Made by a program: the position numbers and the translations under genes. This document shows, piece after piece, positions 1 through 12,992 of a DNA stretch of 64,000 nucleotides (within the stretch, counting starts at the first letter, position 1; the number at the start of each line of letters is the position of its first letter). Below the pieces are notes generated by a model. It saw nothing but the letters and a program-made list of their open reading frames with translations. It was not told the DNA's origin and searched no databases. Location: assembly GCA_030765065.1 (NCBI GenBank), contig CM060990.1:280639341-280703340 (forward strand), in the 5' to 3' direction. The DNA comes from Deroplatys truncata (Eukaryota > Arthropoda > Insecta > Mantodea > Mantidae).

Positions 1-3000
1 ATATCTATAGATACACCAGTGTTCTACGTGTCTCCTAAGCTCTTCCGCTCCTCCCGAAAATATCCCTTATTACCTTCAATCCCTGTCTAGCCTAGCATCT
101 GTGCTCATATTTCTTGTCTCTCCCATATTTAGGCATATTTTACCCCTCATCTCCTATTTAGCCTATAATCTCTCCTCGTTTTTCTATATATCGCATATAA
201 AACGCATATTCTTCGCTTCAAGCCCTCTCTAGCATAGCATTTTTTCACGTATTTCTATTTTTTCCCATATAAACGCACAAAACCCCGTACCAATACCATG
301 AAAATACTTGCTAAAGTTTCTAAAATAACCTTCAGAAGTACCTCAAAAAGCAGTGCCGATACCATGAAAATGTCCACATTGGTTTCTAAACCCGCCTCAG
401 AAAATCTTAAAAACCCATTGCTAATACCATGAAAATACCTGCTCCTGTTTTGTAAAAACCATCAGATCCTCTACAAACTTGTGTCCCTGCCTCATACATA
501 ACCTAAATTACCTCCACATCACCCCAAATACCCCTGCCTGTACCCTCAAAAATACCTGCTGAAGTGTTAAAAATACTTCGAAGACAGCATAAAAAAAATT
601 CAAAATGTTGTCAAAAATCTTTAAAAGCTGTACCAATACACGGAAAATAGCTGCTCTAGTTTCTAAAATGCCTTTGAAAGAACCAAAATTCTCCTGCTTG
701 TTTACCAGAGTGTCCTAGAAGCCTGTGTCCTTACTTAAATATTCTAAAAAGGATTGAGAATGCTTCCATCTGAGCCTAAACAGCCCATAAATGGACGCCA
801 ACATGTGGTACAATTCCTACTCCACTGGCTAAATTACTTTCGAAAACGTTATAAAAATGCAGTACAGTTTCTACACCAGCGTCTAAAATAATTTCGAAAT
901 CTCTGCACCAAACCAGAAAACAGCAGTTTCGATGTCTAAAAATGTACGATAAAACACTACATTCTTTTCAAAGCATCCCTGATATTCGGCAAAATACCTG
1001 CCCCAGTATACAGAAAGCCTGTAAAAGAGGTTATAATATCTTCAAAGGATCAGTAAATGCACCAAGATATCCGGGAAGAAAAAAAATCCGCTTCAGGACC
1101 GTAAATGCTCGTAAAAATGCTCTCAAAATGGTGGTGTCAAGGCCTGAAATATCTGTAAGCTTTCTCGGAAACACTGAAAAAAAGTTTGAAATCACTGTAA
1201 AAATATCAGAGTACTATGAATAGCTGTGCCGGTACTTTGAAAATACCCGCTCCTGTTTATAAACAAAACCCTAAAAACCCCTCCACAACGAGTGGCAATA
1301 ACATGAAAATACAAGTCCTGACGGCTAAAATACCTTTGAAACACCTGAAATTATTCTGTCCTTGCTCCAAAATGTCCTGAATCCTGTAAGAGGATGCTAA
1401 ATGTCTATTGCAATGCATCAAAATACCATCAGAATACCCGCAAAGTAAGCTAAAAGGGTCTCCAAAATAGTTTATAAGTGCCTCCCGAAATGTCTATAGC
1501 CACACCAGTGTTCTAAGTATCTCCTAAACTATTCCACCCCTCCCGAAAACACCCCCTATTACCTTCAGTCTCTGTCAAGCCTATATTCTACGCCTCAACT
1601 CCTGTCTAGCCTAGCATTTCTCCTCGTATTCCCTATCTCTCCCATATAAACGCATATTCTAGCCCTCGACCCCTGTCTAGCCTAGCATCTCTCCACGTTT
1701 TCCGTATCTGTCGCATGTAATACGCATATTCCACCCTTCAAATCCTGCCTAGTCTAGCATCCCTCCACGTATTCCTATCTATTCCCAATTAAATGCATGA
1801 AACCTTTACCAATACCAATTAAATACCTGCCACAGTTTCTAAAAATACTCAGAAAAAGCTCAAAAAGTAGTGTCAATAACATGAAAATCACTACATTAGT
1901 TTCTAAAAACTCTTAAGAATATCTCAAAAATCCAGTGCCAATGCCCTGAAAACACCTGCAGCTCTTATTAAATACCATCAGAATACTCTAAAAACGTGTG
2001 CCCACGCCCCATGCATAGCACAAATTAGCTTCAAACAGCCCCAAATACTCCAACCGGTATCCTCAAATTTACCTGCTTAAGTGAAAAATTCTTTAAAAAT
2101 AACATAAAGAACATTCAAAATGTTCTGAAAAATTGTAAAACCTGTAACAATACCCTGAAAAAACTACTTCAGTTTCCGAAATCCCTTTGAAACAATCGAA
2201 ATTCTCCTGCCCGTTTAAAAGAATGTCCTGAAAGCCTAAGTCCATACCCGAAAAGCTCTAAAAGGAGTGACAGTACTTGGACCTGTGCCTAAAAAGTCCA
2301 TAAATGGACACTAACATGCGGTAGAATTCCTACTACAGTGGCTAAAATAGCTTCGAAAATGTTCTAAAGATTGCATTACAACCTGCTCCGGTCTCTAACA
2401 TACCTTCGAAAGTGTTGCACTATACCCCAAAATAGCTGTTTCGGTGTTTACAAATGTACGATAAAACACTAAATTTCCTTAAGGTATCCCTGATATGCGG
2501 TAAAATACCTGGTCCAGTACCAAGAAACCCTGTAAGAGTAGTTACAATATCTTCATAGAATCATGAAACGTACCAAGATATCCCGGGGGAACGTGCTTCA
2601 GAGCCAAAAATGCGCCCAAAATATTGTGTTTGGGCCTGAAATGTCTGTAAAAGTTGTCGAAATCACTGGAAAAATACTCGAAAGCACTGTCAAAATATCA
2701 GAATACTATAACAACCTGTGCCAATGCCTTGAAAATGTCTGCTCCTGTTTGAAAAGGAATCCCTAAGAATCCCTCAACTACCAGGGACAATAACATGAAA
2801 ATACTTGCACTGAGGGCTAAAATACTTTTAAAACACATTGGTCTGTCCCTTCTGTGTTCCAAAATTTCTCAAAGCTGTAAGCGGATGCTAAATGTCTATT
2901 CCACCGCATCAAACTGCAACTAGTATACCTGCAAAGTAGGCTAAAGGGGTCCCCAGAATAGAATATAAGTTACTCCCGAAATATCTATGGCTACTCCAGT

Positions 3001-4756
3001 GTTTCTTAGCAGTTTAGCGCCCTTAAACCGAATACACCAGTGTTCTACGTACCTACTAAGCTCTTCCGCTCCTCCCGAAAATATCCCTTATTACCTTCAA
3101 TCCCTGTCTAGCCTAGCATCTCTGCTCGTATTCCCAGTCTCTCCCATATTTAGGCATATTTTACCCCTGAGCCCCCTATTTATCCTATAATCTCTCCTCG
3201 TTTTTCTATCTCTCACATAAAACGCATATTCTTCGCCTCAAACCCTGTCTAGCCTAGCATTTCTCCACGTATTCCTATCTTTTCCCATTTTAACGCACAA
3301 AACCCCGTACCAATACCATGAAAATACGTGCTACAGTTTCTAAAAGAACCTGCAGAAATACCTCAAAAGGGAGTGCCAATACCATGAAAATAGCGACATT
3401 ATTATTTAAACCACCCTCTTCAGAAAATCTTAAAAACCCACTGCTAAAACCATGAAAATACCTGCTTCTGTTTTGCAAAAGCCATCAGATGCTCTACAAA
3501 CTTGTGTCCCTGCCTCATACATAGTCTAAGTTACCTTCAAACCGCCCCAAATAACCCTGCCAGTATCCTCAAAAATACCTCCTAAAGTGTTAAAAATACC
3601 TTGAAGATAACATAAAAATACGTTCAAAATGTTCTGAAAAATCTTATAAACCTGTACCAATACACGGAAAATACCTGCTCCGGTTTCCAAAATGCCATTG
3701 AGACAACTGAAATTCTCCTACCCGTTTACCAGCATGTGCTGAAAGCCAGTGTCCATATCTGAAATACTCTAAAAACATTGAAAATGCTTGCTCCTGTACC
3801 TAAAAATCCCATAAAGGGACACTAATATGCGCTACAATTCCTGAACCTATTCTAAAATACCTTCGAAATGCCTACAGTATACACCAAAATAGCTGTTTAG
3901 GGTCTAAAAATGTACGATAAAACACTAATGTGTTTTCAAAGCATACCTGATATGCAGTAAAATACCTGCTCCAGTACTCAGGATGCCTGTAAAAGTGGTT
4001 ACAATATCTTCAAAGCATCATGAAATGTACCAAGATATCCGGGAAAAATAAACGTGCTTCAGAGCCGTAAATGTTGGTAAAAATGCTCCCAAGATAGTTG
4101 TGTCAGGGCATGAAATATCTGTAAAATTGATCGAAATAACTGCGAAAATGCTCGAAATCAATGTAAAAATATCCGAATACTATAAAAACCTTTGCCAATA
4201 CCTTGAAAATACCTGCTCCTGTTTGTAAAGGAAACCCTAAAAATCGCTCAAAAACCAGTGGCAATAACATGAAAATACCTGCACTGATGGTTAAAATACC
4301 TTTGATACACAATGAATTGTTCTGTCCGTGTTCCAAAATGTCTTAAAACCAGGAAGAGGATGCTAAATACCTGCTCCACTGCATCATACTACCGTATGAA
4401 AACCTGCAAAGCAAGCTAAAAGCGTCCCCATAATAGTATATAAGTGACTCCCGAAATACCAATAGTTACACCAGTGTTCTAAGTACCTCCTAAACTATTC
4501 CACCCCTCCCGAAAATATCCCTTATTACCTTCAATCCCTGTCTAGCCTAGCATCTCTCCTCATTTTCCCTATACTTTCCATATAAACCACATATTCTAAT
4601 CTTCAAACAGTGTCTAGCCTTGCATCTTTAAAAGTATTCCAAAGTTTACGGATATAAACGCACAAAAATCCGTACCAATACTTGAAAATACCTGCTGCGG
4701 TTTCTAAAGGACCTTCAGAAATACCTAAAAAAACCAGAGCCAATATCTTGAAACTG
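1..4756 (+). repeat. Satellite array, block 1 (about 1.45-kb monomers)
   Basis: About three tandem monomers. A landmark containing CACCAGTGTTCT followed by a CTCCCGAAAA segment recurs near 14, 1503, 3032 and 4471, giving a period of about 1.44-1.5 kb. Each monomer begins with three or four copies of a 70-bp module (CCTAGCATCTCTCCTCG, then TCTCCCATATAAACGC). It continues with about 1.2 kb of diverged 55-65-bp subrepeats of the form CCAATACCATGAAAATACC, CTGCTCC, TTTCTAAAA. No coding gene is supported. The same array resumes after each insertion complex downstream. Confidence 0.9.
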
Positions 4757-4758
4757 TA

Positions 4759-5724
4759 CCCCCGCCGTTGAATCTTTACACTTGACAGTTCGTGTGGCTT
4801 CGCGTAACTTTGGCTATATTGTGGTTGCGATGTTGCCAAAGTGGTTAGTAAACAACAGCTGATTGTTCTCTTTCTATCGTGTCTAAGCCGCATATAGAAA
4901 GTGTACGTATGTAGCGTATGTCATTGAATAATAATTATTACATATTATTATTACTATTATTGCTAATTGAAAATACCTCAGCATAAACATTGCAACGTAT
5001 GTAGAATAAATTAGCACTTTTGACAATATAGAAACAAAATAATGCAAACGTGTCTGCTGCAATGAGGGGAAATAAAACAAATTATAAGCTGCGATAACAA
5101 AGTTATTTTCACTCACGCTGCGTTCCAGATGGTTCAGGAATTTTGTCCTCTTTCTCTTGGAGTTTCACTCCTTTGTAAGTAACAGTTCTCGTGACTAGTT
5201 CAAGAGCAGCTGCAGTTCGTTGTACGGATTTATTAGCAGGAAGAGAGGGATGCCCATGAATCTTCACGTACTCCTCCTGTTCAAAGAATTCCCGGGTCCT
5301 TCTTAACAGTTTCAATGCCTGACTATTAAGTGACACATCTCGACGCAAAGGATTTTCACTTCACGAATATCGGCGTCGTTTTTGTGACATTGCCGCACTT
5401 CAAAACTTTTATAAATAATAGGAATGAAATATATATGTATAAACGAACACCAACAATAACCAGAAATATAAATAACAATGAACAATATTAGCTTGCAAAG
5501 AACAACTTGACGTACGTGCTAGAGATTCACAAACTGAAGCACGTGGTTGGAAATAGCTACATTCGGCAACAGAGCCGCTTCCAGTTCCGCTTCGTCATAG
5601 ACCACCCGCAATACTGCCTTGTGATTGGTTTAGGAAGTCCAACAGTTAAAGCTTTTCATCTGTTTTTATGCGAGTGTACCAACTTAATCACTAGCTGTCT
5701 AGTGCAACGTTTCAACGGCGGGGG
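4759..5724 (-). mobile_element. Short Tc1/mariner-like element, TA-flanked
   Basis: A 966-bp element whose ends are inverted copies of CCCCCGCCGTTGAA, flanked by TA at 4757-4758 and 5725-5726, as expected for the IS630/Tc1/mariner superfamily. The similarity continues inward for about 20 bp with gaps (a GACAG block is shared). It carries only an N-terminal transposase fragment, so it is non-autonomous or internally deleted. It lies against the left TA of the element that begins at 5727. Superfamily placement is inferred from the TA duplication and the helix-turn-helix fragment. Confidence 0.7.
5109..5348 (-). pseudogene. Tc1/mariner-like transposase, N-terminal HTH fragment
   Basis: A 79-codon fragment lying inside the TA-flanked element 4759-5724. 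It has the pattern of the N-terminal DNA-binding part of arthropod DDE transposases: a helix beginning LNSQA, an RRTREFFEQEE segment, then VQRTAAALELVTRTV, which looks like the recognition-helix region. The reading frame ends just before a GTGAGT sequence, which could be a splice donor. No catalytic DDE/D part follows, so it cannot encode an active transposase. The family call rests on pattern recognition and is moderate. The start codon is uncertain because the frame is open only locally. Confidence 0.5.
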
Positions 5725-5799
5725 TATATAATCGCTACCAAAGAAGAAAGCGATTGACATTTCGCCGAGAGAGAGATAGAGGCGATGTTGCCGCTTATT

Positions 5800-5805
5800 G
5801 CGACC
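5800..5805. other. Target-site duplication GCGACC, left copy
   Basis: GCGACC occurs immediately outside the AGTAGGG terminus here and again immediately outside the opposite terminus at 20902-20907. A direct 6-bp repeat is the duplication length known for Polintons/Mavericks. Confidence 0.75.
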
Positions 5806-5845
5806 AGTAGGGTATAAATGAGAGAGCTGGCTCAGTAACACGTTG

Positions 5846-6180
5846 TGTAACCGCTAATGACCGTCGCGAATGGATGTTCGTTGTAATACATGTGTAACCG
5901 CTAATGACCGTCGCTAATGGCCGGCGCTAACGACCGTCGCTAATGGATATTAGTGGTAATACATATGTAACCGCTAATGACCGTCGCTAATGGATATTCG
6001 TGGTAATACATGTGTAACCGCTAATGGCCGTCGCTAATGACCGCCGCTAATGGATATACCTGGTAATGCATATGTAAGCGCTAATGGCCGGCGTTAATGA
6101 CACGTCTAATGGATATGTGTGCTGATACATATATAAACCGTTAATGACCGCCGCTAATGGTATGTCTATTGGACACGCGC
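5846..6180 (+). repeat. Subterminal minisatellite of element 1 (left)
   Basis: Tandem copies of a 45-60-bp unit starting GTAACCGCTAATGACCGTCG and ending near GGTAATACAT. Unit starts fall near 5848, 5893, 5967, 6014, 6073 and 6133. Inside the unit, CGCTAATGNCCG repeats with a period of about 16 bp. The array is CpG-rich, unlike its surroundings, and begins about 40 bp from the element terminus. Confidence 0.85.
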
Positions 6181-6965
6181 GCGATCCTGCTACAGAGTGT
6201 TTATCATAAACAGGGGTGTGGGGTAACTGTGTACGAGCATCAATGTGATAAGGGCGATAAGGGCGATAAAAAAGAATGATTGAACCGAGTATCGAACTCT
6301 GACTAACATCATCATCATAATTCCGGTAGGCGTGATATGAGCGATATTCCCAGTAAAAGAGCCTCTTGGTAAAAAAGGGGCTAAGAACCCTGGTATCGAA
6401 CTTTAATGTTCGTTCATGCATAACATTATTGAAAAAAGAATCGATGGTTATACTGCTAACGTCAAGACATCGCGGCTCTGAAGTGTTGGACGGAACCTCC
6501 CACCGCATGTAACTTGATTAATGTAAGTAAACGCTACTCGTCGATCGATGAATACGATTAAGTATTTATTTGATTAATGTAAATAAGTGTATATGAATTG
6601 ACTCGCGTACCTGGTTATCATCGTATATGTGTGTGAGGGAGACGATCATTACGCGTGTATAATTATTACGACTAACAACACATGTGGGAATGCCGAGAGA
6701 CTCTTAAGATCGCCCTCCCACCTCCTTCCTAAAACACTGGTCGCGTTGTATTGCGAATACCGAAGATCTATCCTCCATAAAATCATTGCTCACGTGGCTA
6801 AAACCGATAAGGAGGATAAAAAGAATGATTTAACGAGCAACGAGCTGCCTTGGTATAAGGCATATGATTAACGAACCAGGGTATCGAGCCCAGGAGTGAC
6901 ATGAACGATATTCACAGTAACGAACCCCCTTGGTATAAAGCATATGAGTAACAGATCCTGGTATC
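6181..6965. repeat. Diverged direct repeats with B-box-like sites (left arm)
   Basis: Three diverged copies of a segment reading roughly CTTGGTATAAAGCATATGA followed by CCTGGTATCGAACC occur near 6366-6400, 6850-6890 and 6930-6970. GGTATCGAACC resembles an RNA polymerase III B box, but no A box or tRNA fold is visible. A GATAAGG/GATAAAAAGAATGATT segment is also repeated (near 6250-6280 and 6805-6835). No gene is supported here. Confidence 0.5.
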
Positions 6966-8285
6966 GAACATACATACATACATCATACATACACACATAC
7001 ATACATAGACGCACACATACATACATCATACATACCTACGTACATACATACACACATACATGCATACATACATAGACACATACATACACACATACATACG
7101 TACATACATACTAACATACATATATATACCAACATACATACATAGACACACACATACATACATCATACATGCATAGACACATACATACACACATACATAC
7201 GTACATGCATACTAACATACATACACACATACATCATACATACGTACATACATACACACATACATACGTACATACATACATAGACACACTCACATACATA
7301 CATCATACATACACACATACATACCTAGACACACACATTCATACATCATACATACGTTCATACATAGACTCATACATACAAACATACATACACACATACA
7401 TACATAGACACACACATACGTACATACATACATACATACTAACATACATATATACCAACATACATACATACACACATACATAGACACATACATAGACACA
7501 TACATAGACACATACATACACACATACATAGACACATACATAGACACATACATACACACATCCATACATACGTACATGCATACTAGCATACATATATACC
7601 AACATACATACACACATACATACGTAGATACATACACACGTACATGCATACATAGACACACATACGTACATACATAGACTCGTACATACATGCAAACATA
7701 CATACGTACATACACACATACATAGGCTCATGCATACATACACACATACATACTTAAATCATGCATACATACATAGACACATACATACACACATACATAC
7801 GTACATACATACATACATACATACACACACGTACATACATACATAGACACACATACCTAGACTCATACATACATGCAAACATACATAGACACACACATAC
7901 ACTCATACTTAAATCATGCATACATACACTCATACATACATACATGCATACATCATACATACACACATACATACATGCATACATCATACATACATGCATA
8001 CATACACTCATACACACATACATACACAAATACATAGACACACACATACACACATATATAGCCTCATTCATACATATATGCAAACATACATACATACACA
8101 CATACATGCATGCACACATACATCATACATACTTAAATCATTCATACATACATACATACACACATACATGTATACATACATACATAGACACACATACATA
8201 TATACATACAGACAGACATACATACATACATCATGCATACATACACACATACATATAGGTACACATACATGCATAAATACATAAA
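6966..8285 (+). repeat. CATA/CACA tetranucleotide tract (left arm)
   Basis: About 1.3 kb of almost pure CATA with CACA, GACA and CGTA variants. Mirrored in the right arm as TATG/TGTG over about 1.4 kb. Long open frames here in several frames are only the consequence of a stop-free simple repeat. Confidence 0.95.
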
Positions 8286-9300
8286 TGCGGAAGCGTTTGG
8301 ACAATGCTATATTTGCACTAATATCCCTTGTTAAAAGACAAGGTATTCAATATGCTGATTGTGCTTATTAAAGGTAAAATAACCGGCAAAATAAAAGATA
8401 TTCATTGTAGATAAACATCTAGCTTACAAATACACAAGGAACTCATTTTTAAGGGATACAGAGGATGGAAAAATATATCATCCTTTTGAAAGTGACCGAG
8501 ATGTACTGTGTACAAGATAATGAGCTTTGATGTATATACTGATTAATATGCAGTGAATGTAACACATGCATTCACAGATACTCCTGCATGTATGTTGATT
8601 CCATCATTAAATGGAACATGTGTAAGCACATACACTGTTTAGGTATGTCAAATTCAACTTAACCATGAACTTCGTTTGAAACATCCTAAGGATTCCAATG
8701 AACTTGTTATAGATTGTGAGGATGTTTACACTATATATGAAACCTAGCAAATATTAGAGCAAGTCAGTAATGCAGAAGATTAACAGACCTTTGCACCTTT
8801 ACCTCAACACAAGGACACAATTATTGTGCAACTGTTGAATTTATTAAGGGAATTTTCTATGAAAAGAGAGCGCTAAGTGCTTAAGAAACCTATAGCATCA
8901 TTAAAGACAACTTTAGCAACAGCCTGCAATAAAAAAATGAACAAGTACTCTGCCACCAGATACAGCAGAAGCTCAGAACATTGCTGTTTCTGATTATTAG
9001 CTGCCTGTATTCTCAATGAAAATTCAGTATACATTAGTTTTAATTGTTCAGGTGCACATGAATTTCGCTCTTTACTTGTACAAAGTTAATCCTTTCCTTC
9101 CTCGGATTTGCAAGCGCTACTTCAGTATTTTGTTGCTAGTGGGTATAACTACTCCGGATAATATAAAGGGTCCAGCACGTATGATCTCTCTGGAAACACA
9201 TAAGTATTTTTATACTCCAGCTATGATCCGCAGCACGACAAATACAGTACAAACATTAGAAAGCAGTACTCAAATATAAACAATTCTAATTTTTTTTGTT
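8286..9300. other. Left-arm interval without a recognised gene
   Basis: AT-rich sequence, present inverted at 17283-18300. Short stretches (about 8690-8760 on the plus strand, starting HPKDSNELVIDCEDVYT) look like eroded coding sequence with frequent stops, but I cannot assign a family. Confidence 0.4.
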
Positions 9301-9966
9301 TAGAAAACATAACATTCTATACATTTTCAGAGTCCCCTGATATCAAAAGCCTCGCTTTGTAAGAAGGAGAAAAGAATGTATAGGTGTCTCTCTAGAAGTT
9401 GTAGACTTCTCTTTTAACTTTACTGCAGGTGTCAAACATAATGTTGAACAACTCTCTAAGCTCTCCTTATCGTGTACAGTTAAGTTGCCGCCAGTAGCGA
9501 AGCGTACATTTATAACAAGGACAGCCTTTCTAACATTTTAGATTCCGTAAATCACGTCTTACTTAAATACCTATCATGCAAAGTATGTAATTAAAACAAT
9601 TCTTAAAATATGAGACTCAACTAAATGCTTTTGTAGAAACATAGCATTCTAAACATTTTCAGTCTCTCCTGATATCAAAAGCCTCGCTTTGTAAGAAGGA
9701 GAAAAGAATGTATAGGTGTCTCTTTAGAAGCTGTAGGACCTCTCTTTTAACTTCAATGCAGGTGTCAAACATAATGTTGAACAACTCTCTAAGCTCTCTT
9801 TACCGTGTGCAGTTAAGTTGCCATCAGTATCGAGCTGTACATTTATAACAAGGACAGCTTTCCTAACATTTTAAATTCCATAAATCACGTCTTACTTAAA
9901 TACCTATCATGCAAAGTTTGTATTTAAAACAATTCTTAAAATATGACACTCAACTAAATACTTCTG
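9301..9966 (+). repeat. 335-bp tandem duplication (left arm)
   Basis: Two head-to-tail copies (about 9301-9639 and 9640-9966) that both contain GATATCAAAAGCCTCGCTTTG and GTGTCAAACATAATGTTGAA. Each copy ends in AAAATATGA followed by CTCAACTAAAT. They differ at scattered positions, so the duplication is older than the arm-to-arm divergence. Mirrored in the right arm. Confidence 0.85.
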
Positions 9967-10302
9967 TATTTTAACTCAATACGATAGGATTTCTTCTCTG
10001 CAAAAATATCCATTATCATCTCTCTCAACTGAGGATCCTTTGACATCTCAGACAGTAGGATCGCTCAATGGTCGAGTAAGATAAACACGACAGTCGTTCA
10101 TAGGCCATATAGTTTCGTAACACACCTTAATTCACTTAAGAGCACTCATACTAGATTCACTTGAAGCAGCATGCCAACCCATAAACTAAGAGAAGCTAGA
10201 AAAAACTTCTAAGGACTTCAGAAACAAATCTTAATTGTGAACAATAATAGACGATTATTTAAAATCAGGTTATAAAAACAAATTTACACCTCTACGGTGG
10301 TG

Positions 10303-10593
10303 ACCAGCCACTGAAGTTCATTCGTCTTCGGGGAGTATTTATAAAACAAAAGTTAAGAAACTGATATCCCAAAATGTGCTGCCAAATCCGGGCTTTAAGG
10401 AGGGTTGTCGAATTTTTCCCAACTAAATGACGCGATCAGATCTTGAGTTTGCTTCGCTGTATGTGGTTGGGCATTGTCACTCATTATTGTTTAGCCATAA
10501 ACCTCATATACAATTGGCGATGTATGTTTGCTGGCATAATGCATCTCACACTCAAAAAAAAAAGAATTAGTGATTTGGCTTCACAATCGGAGA
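10303..10593 (-). pseudogene. Mariner transposase relic (left arm)
   Basis: On the minus strand the first part reads CEAKSLILFFLSV and then ANIHRQLY, the helix-turn-helix region typical of mariner transposases near their N-terminus. It jumps directly, in another frame, to SDNAQPHTAKQTQDLIASF and then SPDLAA. That segment carries the second (DNA.PH) and third (SPDLA) catalytic aspartates of the mariner DDD/DDE domain. The sequence between, including the first aspartate, is deleted, and a stop interrupts the segment between the two motifs. It is dead, and an inverted copy lies in the right arm. Confidence 0.7.
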
Positions 10594-12640
10594 CTCGTTT
10601 GATTGTTTTAAACCACATCGAAATGCTCTAACAACAGGAAAACACCAAAAGACGATCACTCACAGCTGCGTCTGGCTTCCTAATGAATGAAGTGATCGCG
10701 TATGCTCATGAGATTACGGCGGCAAAATATTAAAAACGATACTTGCTTTAAAAACATGTCTCGTACCTAACGTATTAGTAAAACGATCCAGCATATTCTA
10801 AACATTTAGCTGTAAGAAGTGGTACAATGAACGTTTAGTTTAAGAGGATCACTGTATGATTACCTACTACCTTGCTATGTCTCAAGTACATTAATTCCTG
10901 GCTTATTTTCTCACGTTTCAATAGGTATTATCACTTCCCTCGTATGAATCGTTTATCCCTTCAAAATGATCTCAGGACGACAATTTCTAAATCATTCTTC
11001 CCAACTAAACTTAGGCCTTACATTTATTCTAGCTTCCCTCCACAATAGTTCAGTGATTAATATTAGACTTTTATTTCAATGCTATCGTTTGTGGGTTTAT
11101 CCGTAAGGTTTCCAAACGTTATATTTCACAGGCCTGCTTGATTAATCAGCAATAACCCATTTTCGCTTATGGTTGGGTCTTGCAGATTACTGTAAAATGT
11201 CTCCCTTGACGGAAGTTGTGTTTCATCCATTTTTTACCATCGATGTAATGTCCATCGTTTGCAATTAACAGTCCCTATGGTGCAGGAGTCACTATATTGT
11301 TACTTAACAAGCCTAGCACCAATGAGAAAATTTCCATTTTCATTAACACGTAATATATTATTCCTTTAAAACACGCTCTTAATATTCTAGAGATTGTAAA
11401 TTTAAAACCTAGGACTCAAACCCGGGACTTTGTATAACCCCGTATATACAAGGGCATTAGGTGATCGTGTATTTGTTTCTATTCAAGACCGCACTGTCTA
11501 CAGTGTCCACAGTTACCAGTTGCTGCTGTACAGTTTTTCGTTTTCTTTCACACAATTATCTCAAGCAGATAATCTCACTGTATTTTATCGATACATCACG
11601 AGTAAATTTATCTATGCAATCCTACCATAATAAACGATTTCTTCCTGTATACAATAGCGTGCATATTGCCATACCGATAATAGCAATGGCGTAATACCTT
11701 ATTCCAAGTTACCGAGGCTTATTAATGACAAGATGAAACCATCTGTTTATACTCTTTTCCCTGAGCAACCAAGATGCAAAAACCCCCGGACATGATTCAA
11801 CATAGAATACTTACGATCTGAATTTATAATTACTATGCTGTGCTGATAATAGGCTATATCACAGTCTGTAACACCTGCTCAGTTCTTTTCCAGGAAGGAA
11901 AATGCATGTAAATGGCTGTCTAACTTATCGGTTCAACACGCCAGGTTATAACAAATGAAATTCAGGGAGATAAACTAACATCTCAATGGATACGAACATA
12001 TGAAGACGCTCTCACTCATGTCAGCTATGGATGCCAGGTTATTTAATCATTTATTTCCTACAATTTATAATGTTGGGATTGTCTAAAATGTTGTATCCAA
12101 CTGCAGTAGTATCTCGTAATCGTAGGTGTGTGTGTGTTCGTAATAAAGTTTATATGTAGTGATTTGTGATTTTTAATTAATTATGATTTAATTTAAAATT
12201 ATGCCTCGGCTGCCTCAGTTATATCTGGTAGAGCAAGTATCTCTTAACAAGGGTGCTACGGCTGTAGAATAGTTTCACACACTTTACACAAGTTATAGTT
12301 TCAATTCTCTAAAAAGTACCTGCTTTGAACATCATCCTTTCAATTCGTTAATAATGTATATAGAGTGTTTCTTATTTTCTCCTGATCTTTGTTTAGCTTA
12401 AACGCGAATGAAAATTATTTCAAGCTAAAATACACTAACATAACACTAGCAATATGATATATCAGAAATATATTTTTAGGGATTGAAATTAATTTTTTTA
12501 TAAATGTATACTCATTTTGAAACAGAGAACCGTGAATTGTAATATCCTACCTTAAAATTCTCTTCTAATAAAGTAACTGAACTTCTTTAATAATATTTTA
12601 TCTTTCTCTAATATAAACCGAATTTAATACAAAAAAGTCT
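10594..12640. other. Left-arm interval without a recognised gene
   Basis: About 2 kb of AT-rich sequence with a short (GT)n run near 12127 and no open frame that I can connect to a known family. It is present inverted at about 13943-15990. Confidence 0.5.
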
Positions 12641-12674
12641 TTATTAATCCAGTTTTCTTGTCTGAAGATCTCAG

Positions 12675-12951
12675 AAAAGCATACAATCGGCTGCAAAAGG
12701 CTACTTTTCTCGCTTCGCTTAGAGCAATCCAGCGGAACCCCGAACTATCAATAAGCGAGCTTTGCAGAACTGTTCCGGGGCCTCTCCAAACTCTTACAAG
12801 CATTTTGACTCTCACTATGGCTGAGGCAATCTGTTCCTCGCCGAAGTTTGGAGGTCCAGGCTTCAATGGTAGGAATCATTATACTTTATTTTGCAGAGTA
12901 TTCCATTATATGAAAAAAATATTTATTTAATATTCTTATTCTTCTACTACA

Positions 12952-12992
<41 letters not shown>

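Larger units (their letters stand above)
5806..12952 (+). repeat. Left arm of palindrome 1
   Basis: This 7.15-kb arm is the inverted copy of 13631-20901. Mirror positions sum to about 26583 near the centre and 26707 at the outer ends. The drift comes from length changes in the CATA tract and the minisatellite. Matching is lost abruptly at 12952, where an (ATT)n run begins. Confidence 0.9.

Noticed and set aside
2563..2766. Similar short frames (MKRTKIS..., MKCTKIS...) recurring at 2563, 42482 and 55461
   Set aside because: They occupy the same place in different satellite monomers and vary in length and frame. Conservation reflects the repeat, and there is no codon-like pattern.
5846..6180. 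CRISPR-like array
   Set aside because: Repeats are adjacent and degenerate with no unique spacers, and the DNA is eukaryotic.
7169..8304. Long open frames in several frames over the CATA tract
   Set aside because: They encode only HTYI or YVCM-type tandem peptides, an automatic result of a stop-free tetranucleotide repeat. The same applies to 18280-19422.
12624..12866. Minus-strand frame starting MKPGPPNFGEEQ opposite exon a
   Set aside because: It is antisense to the exon that has splice sites and joins to the spacer exons. The plus-strand model explains the sequence better.
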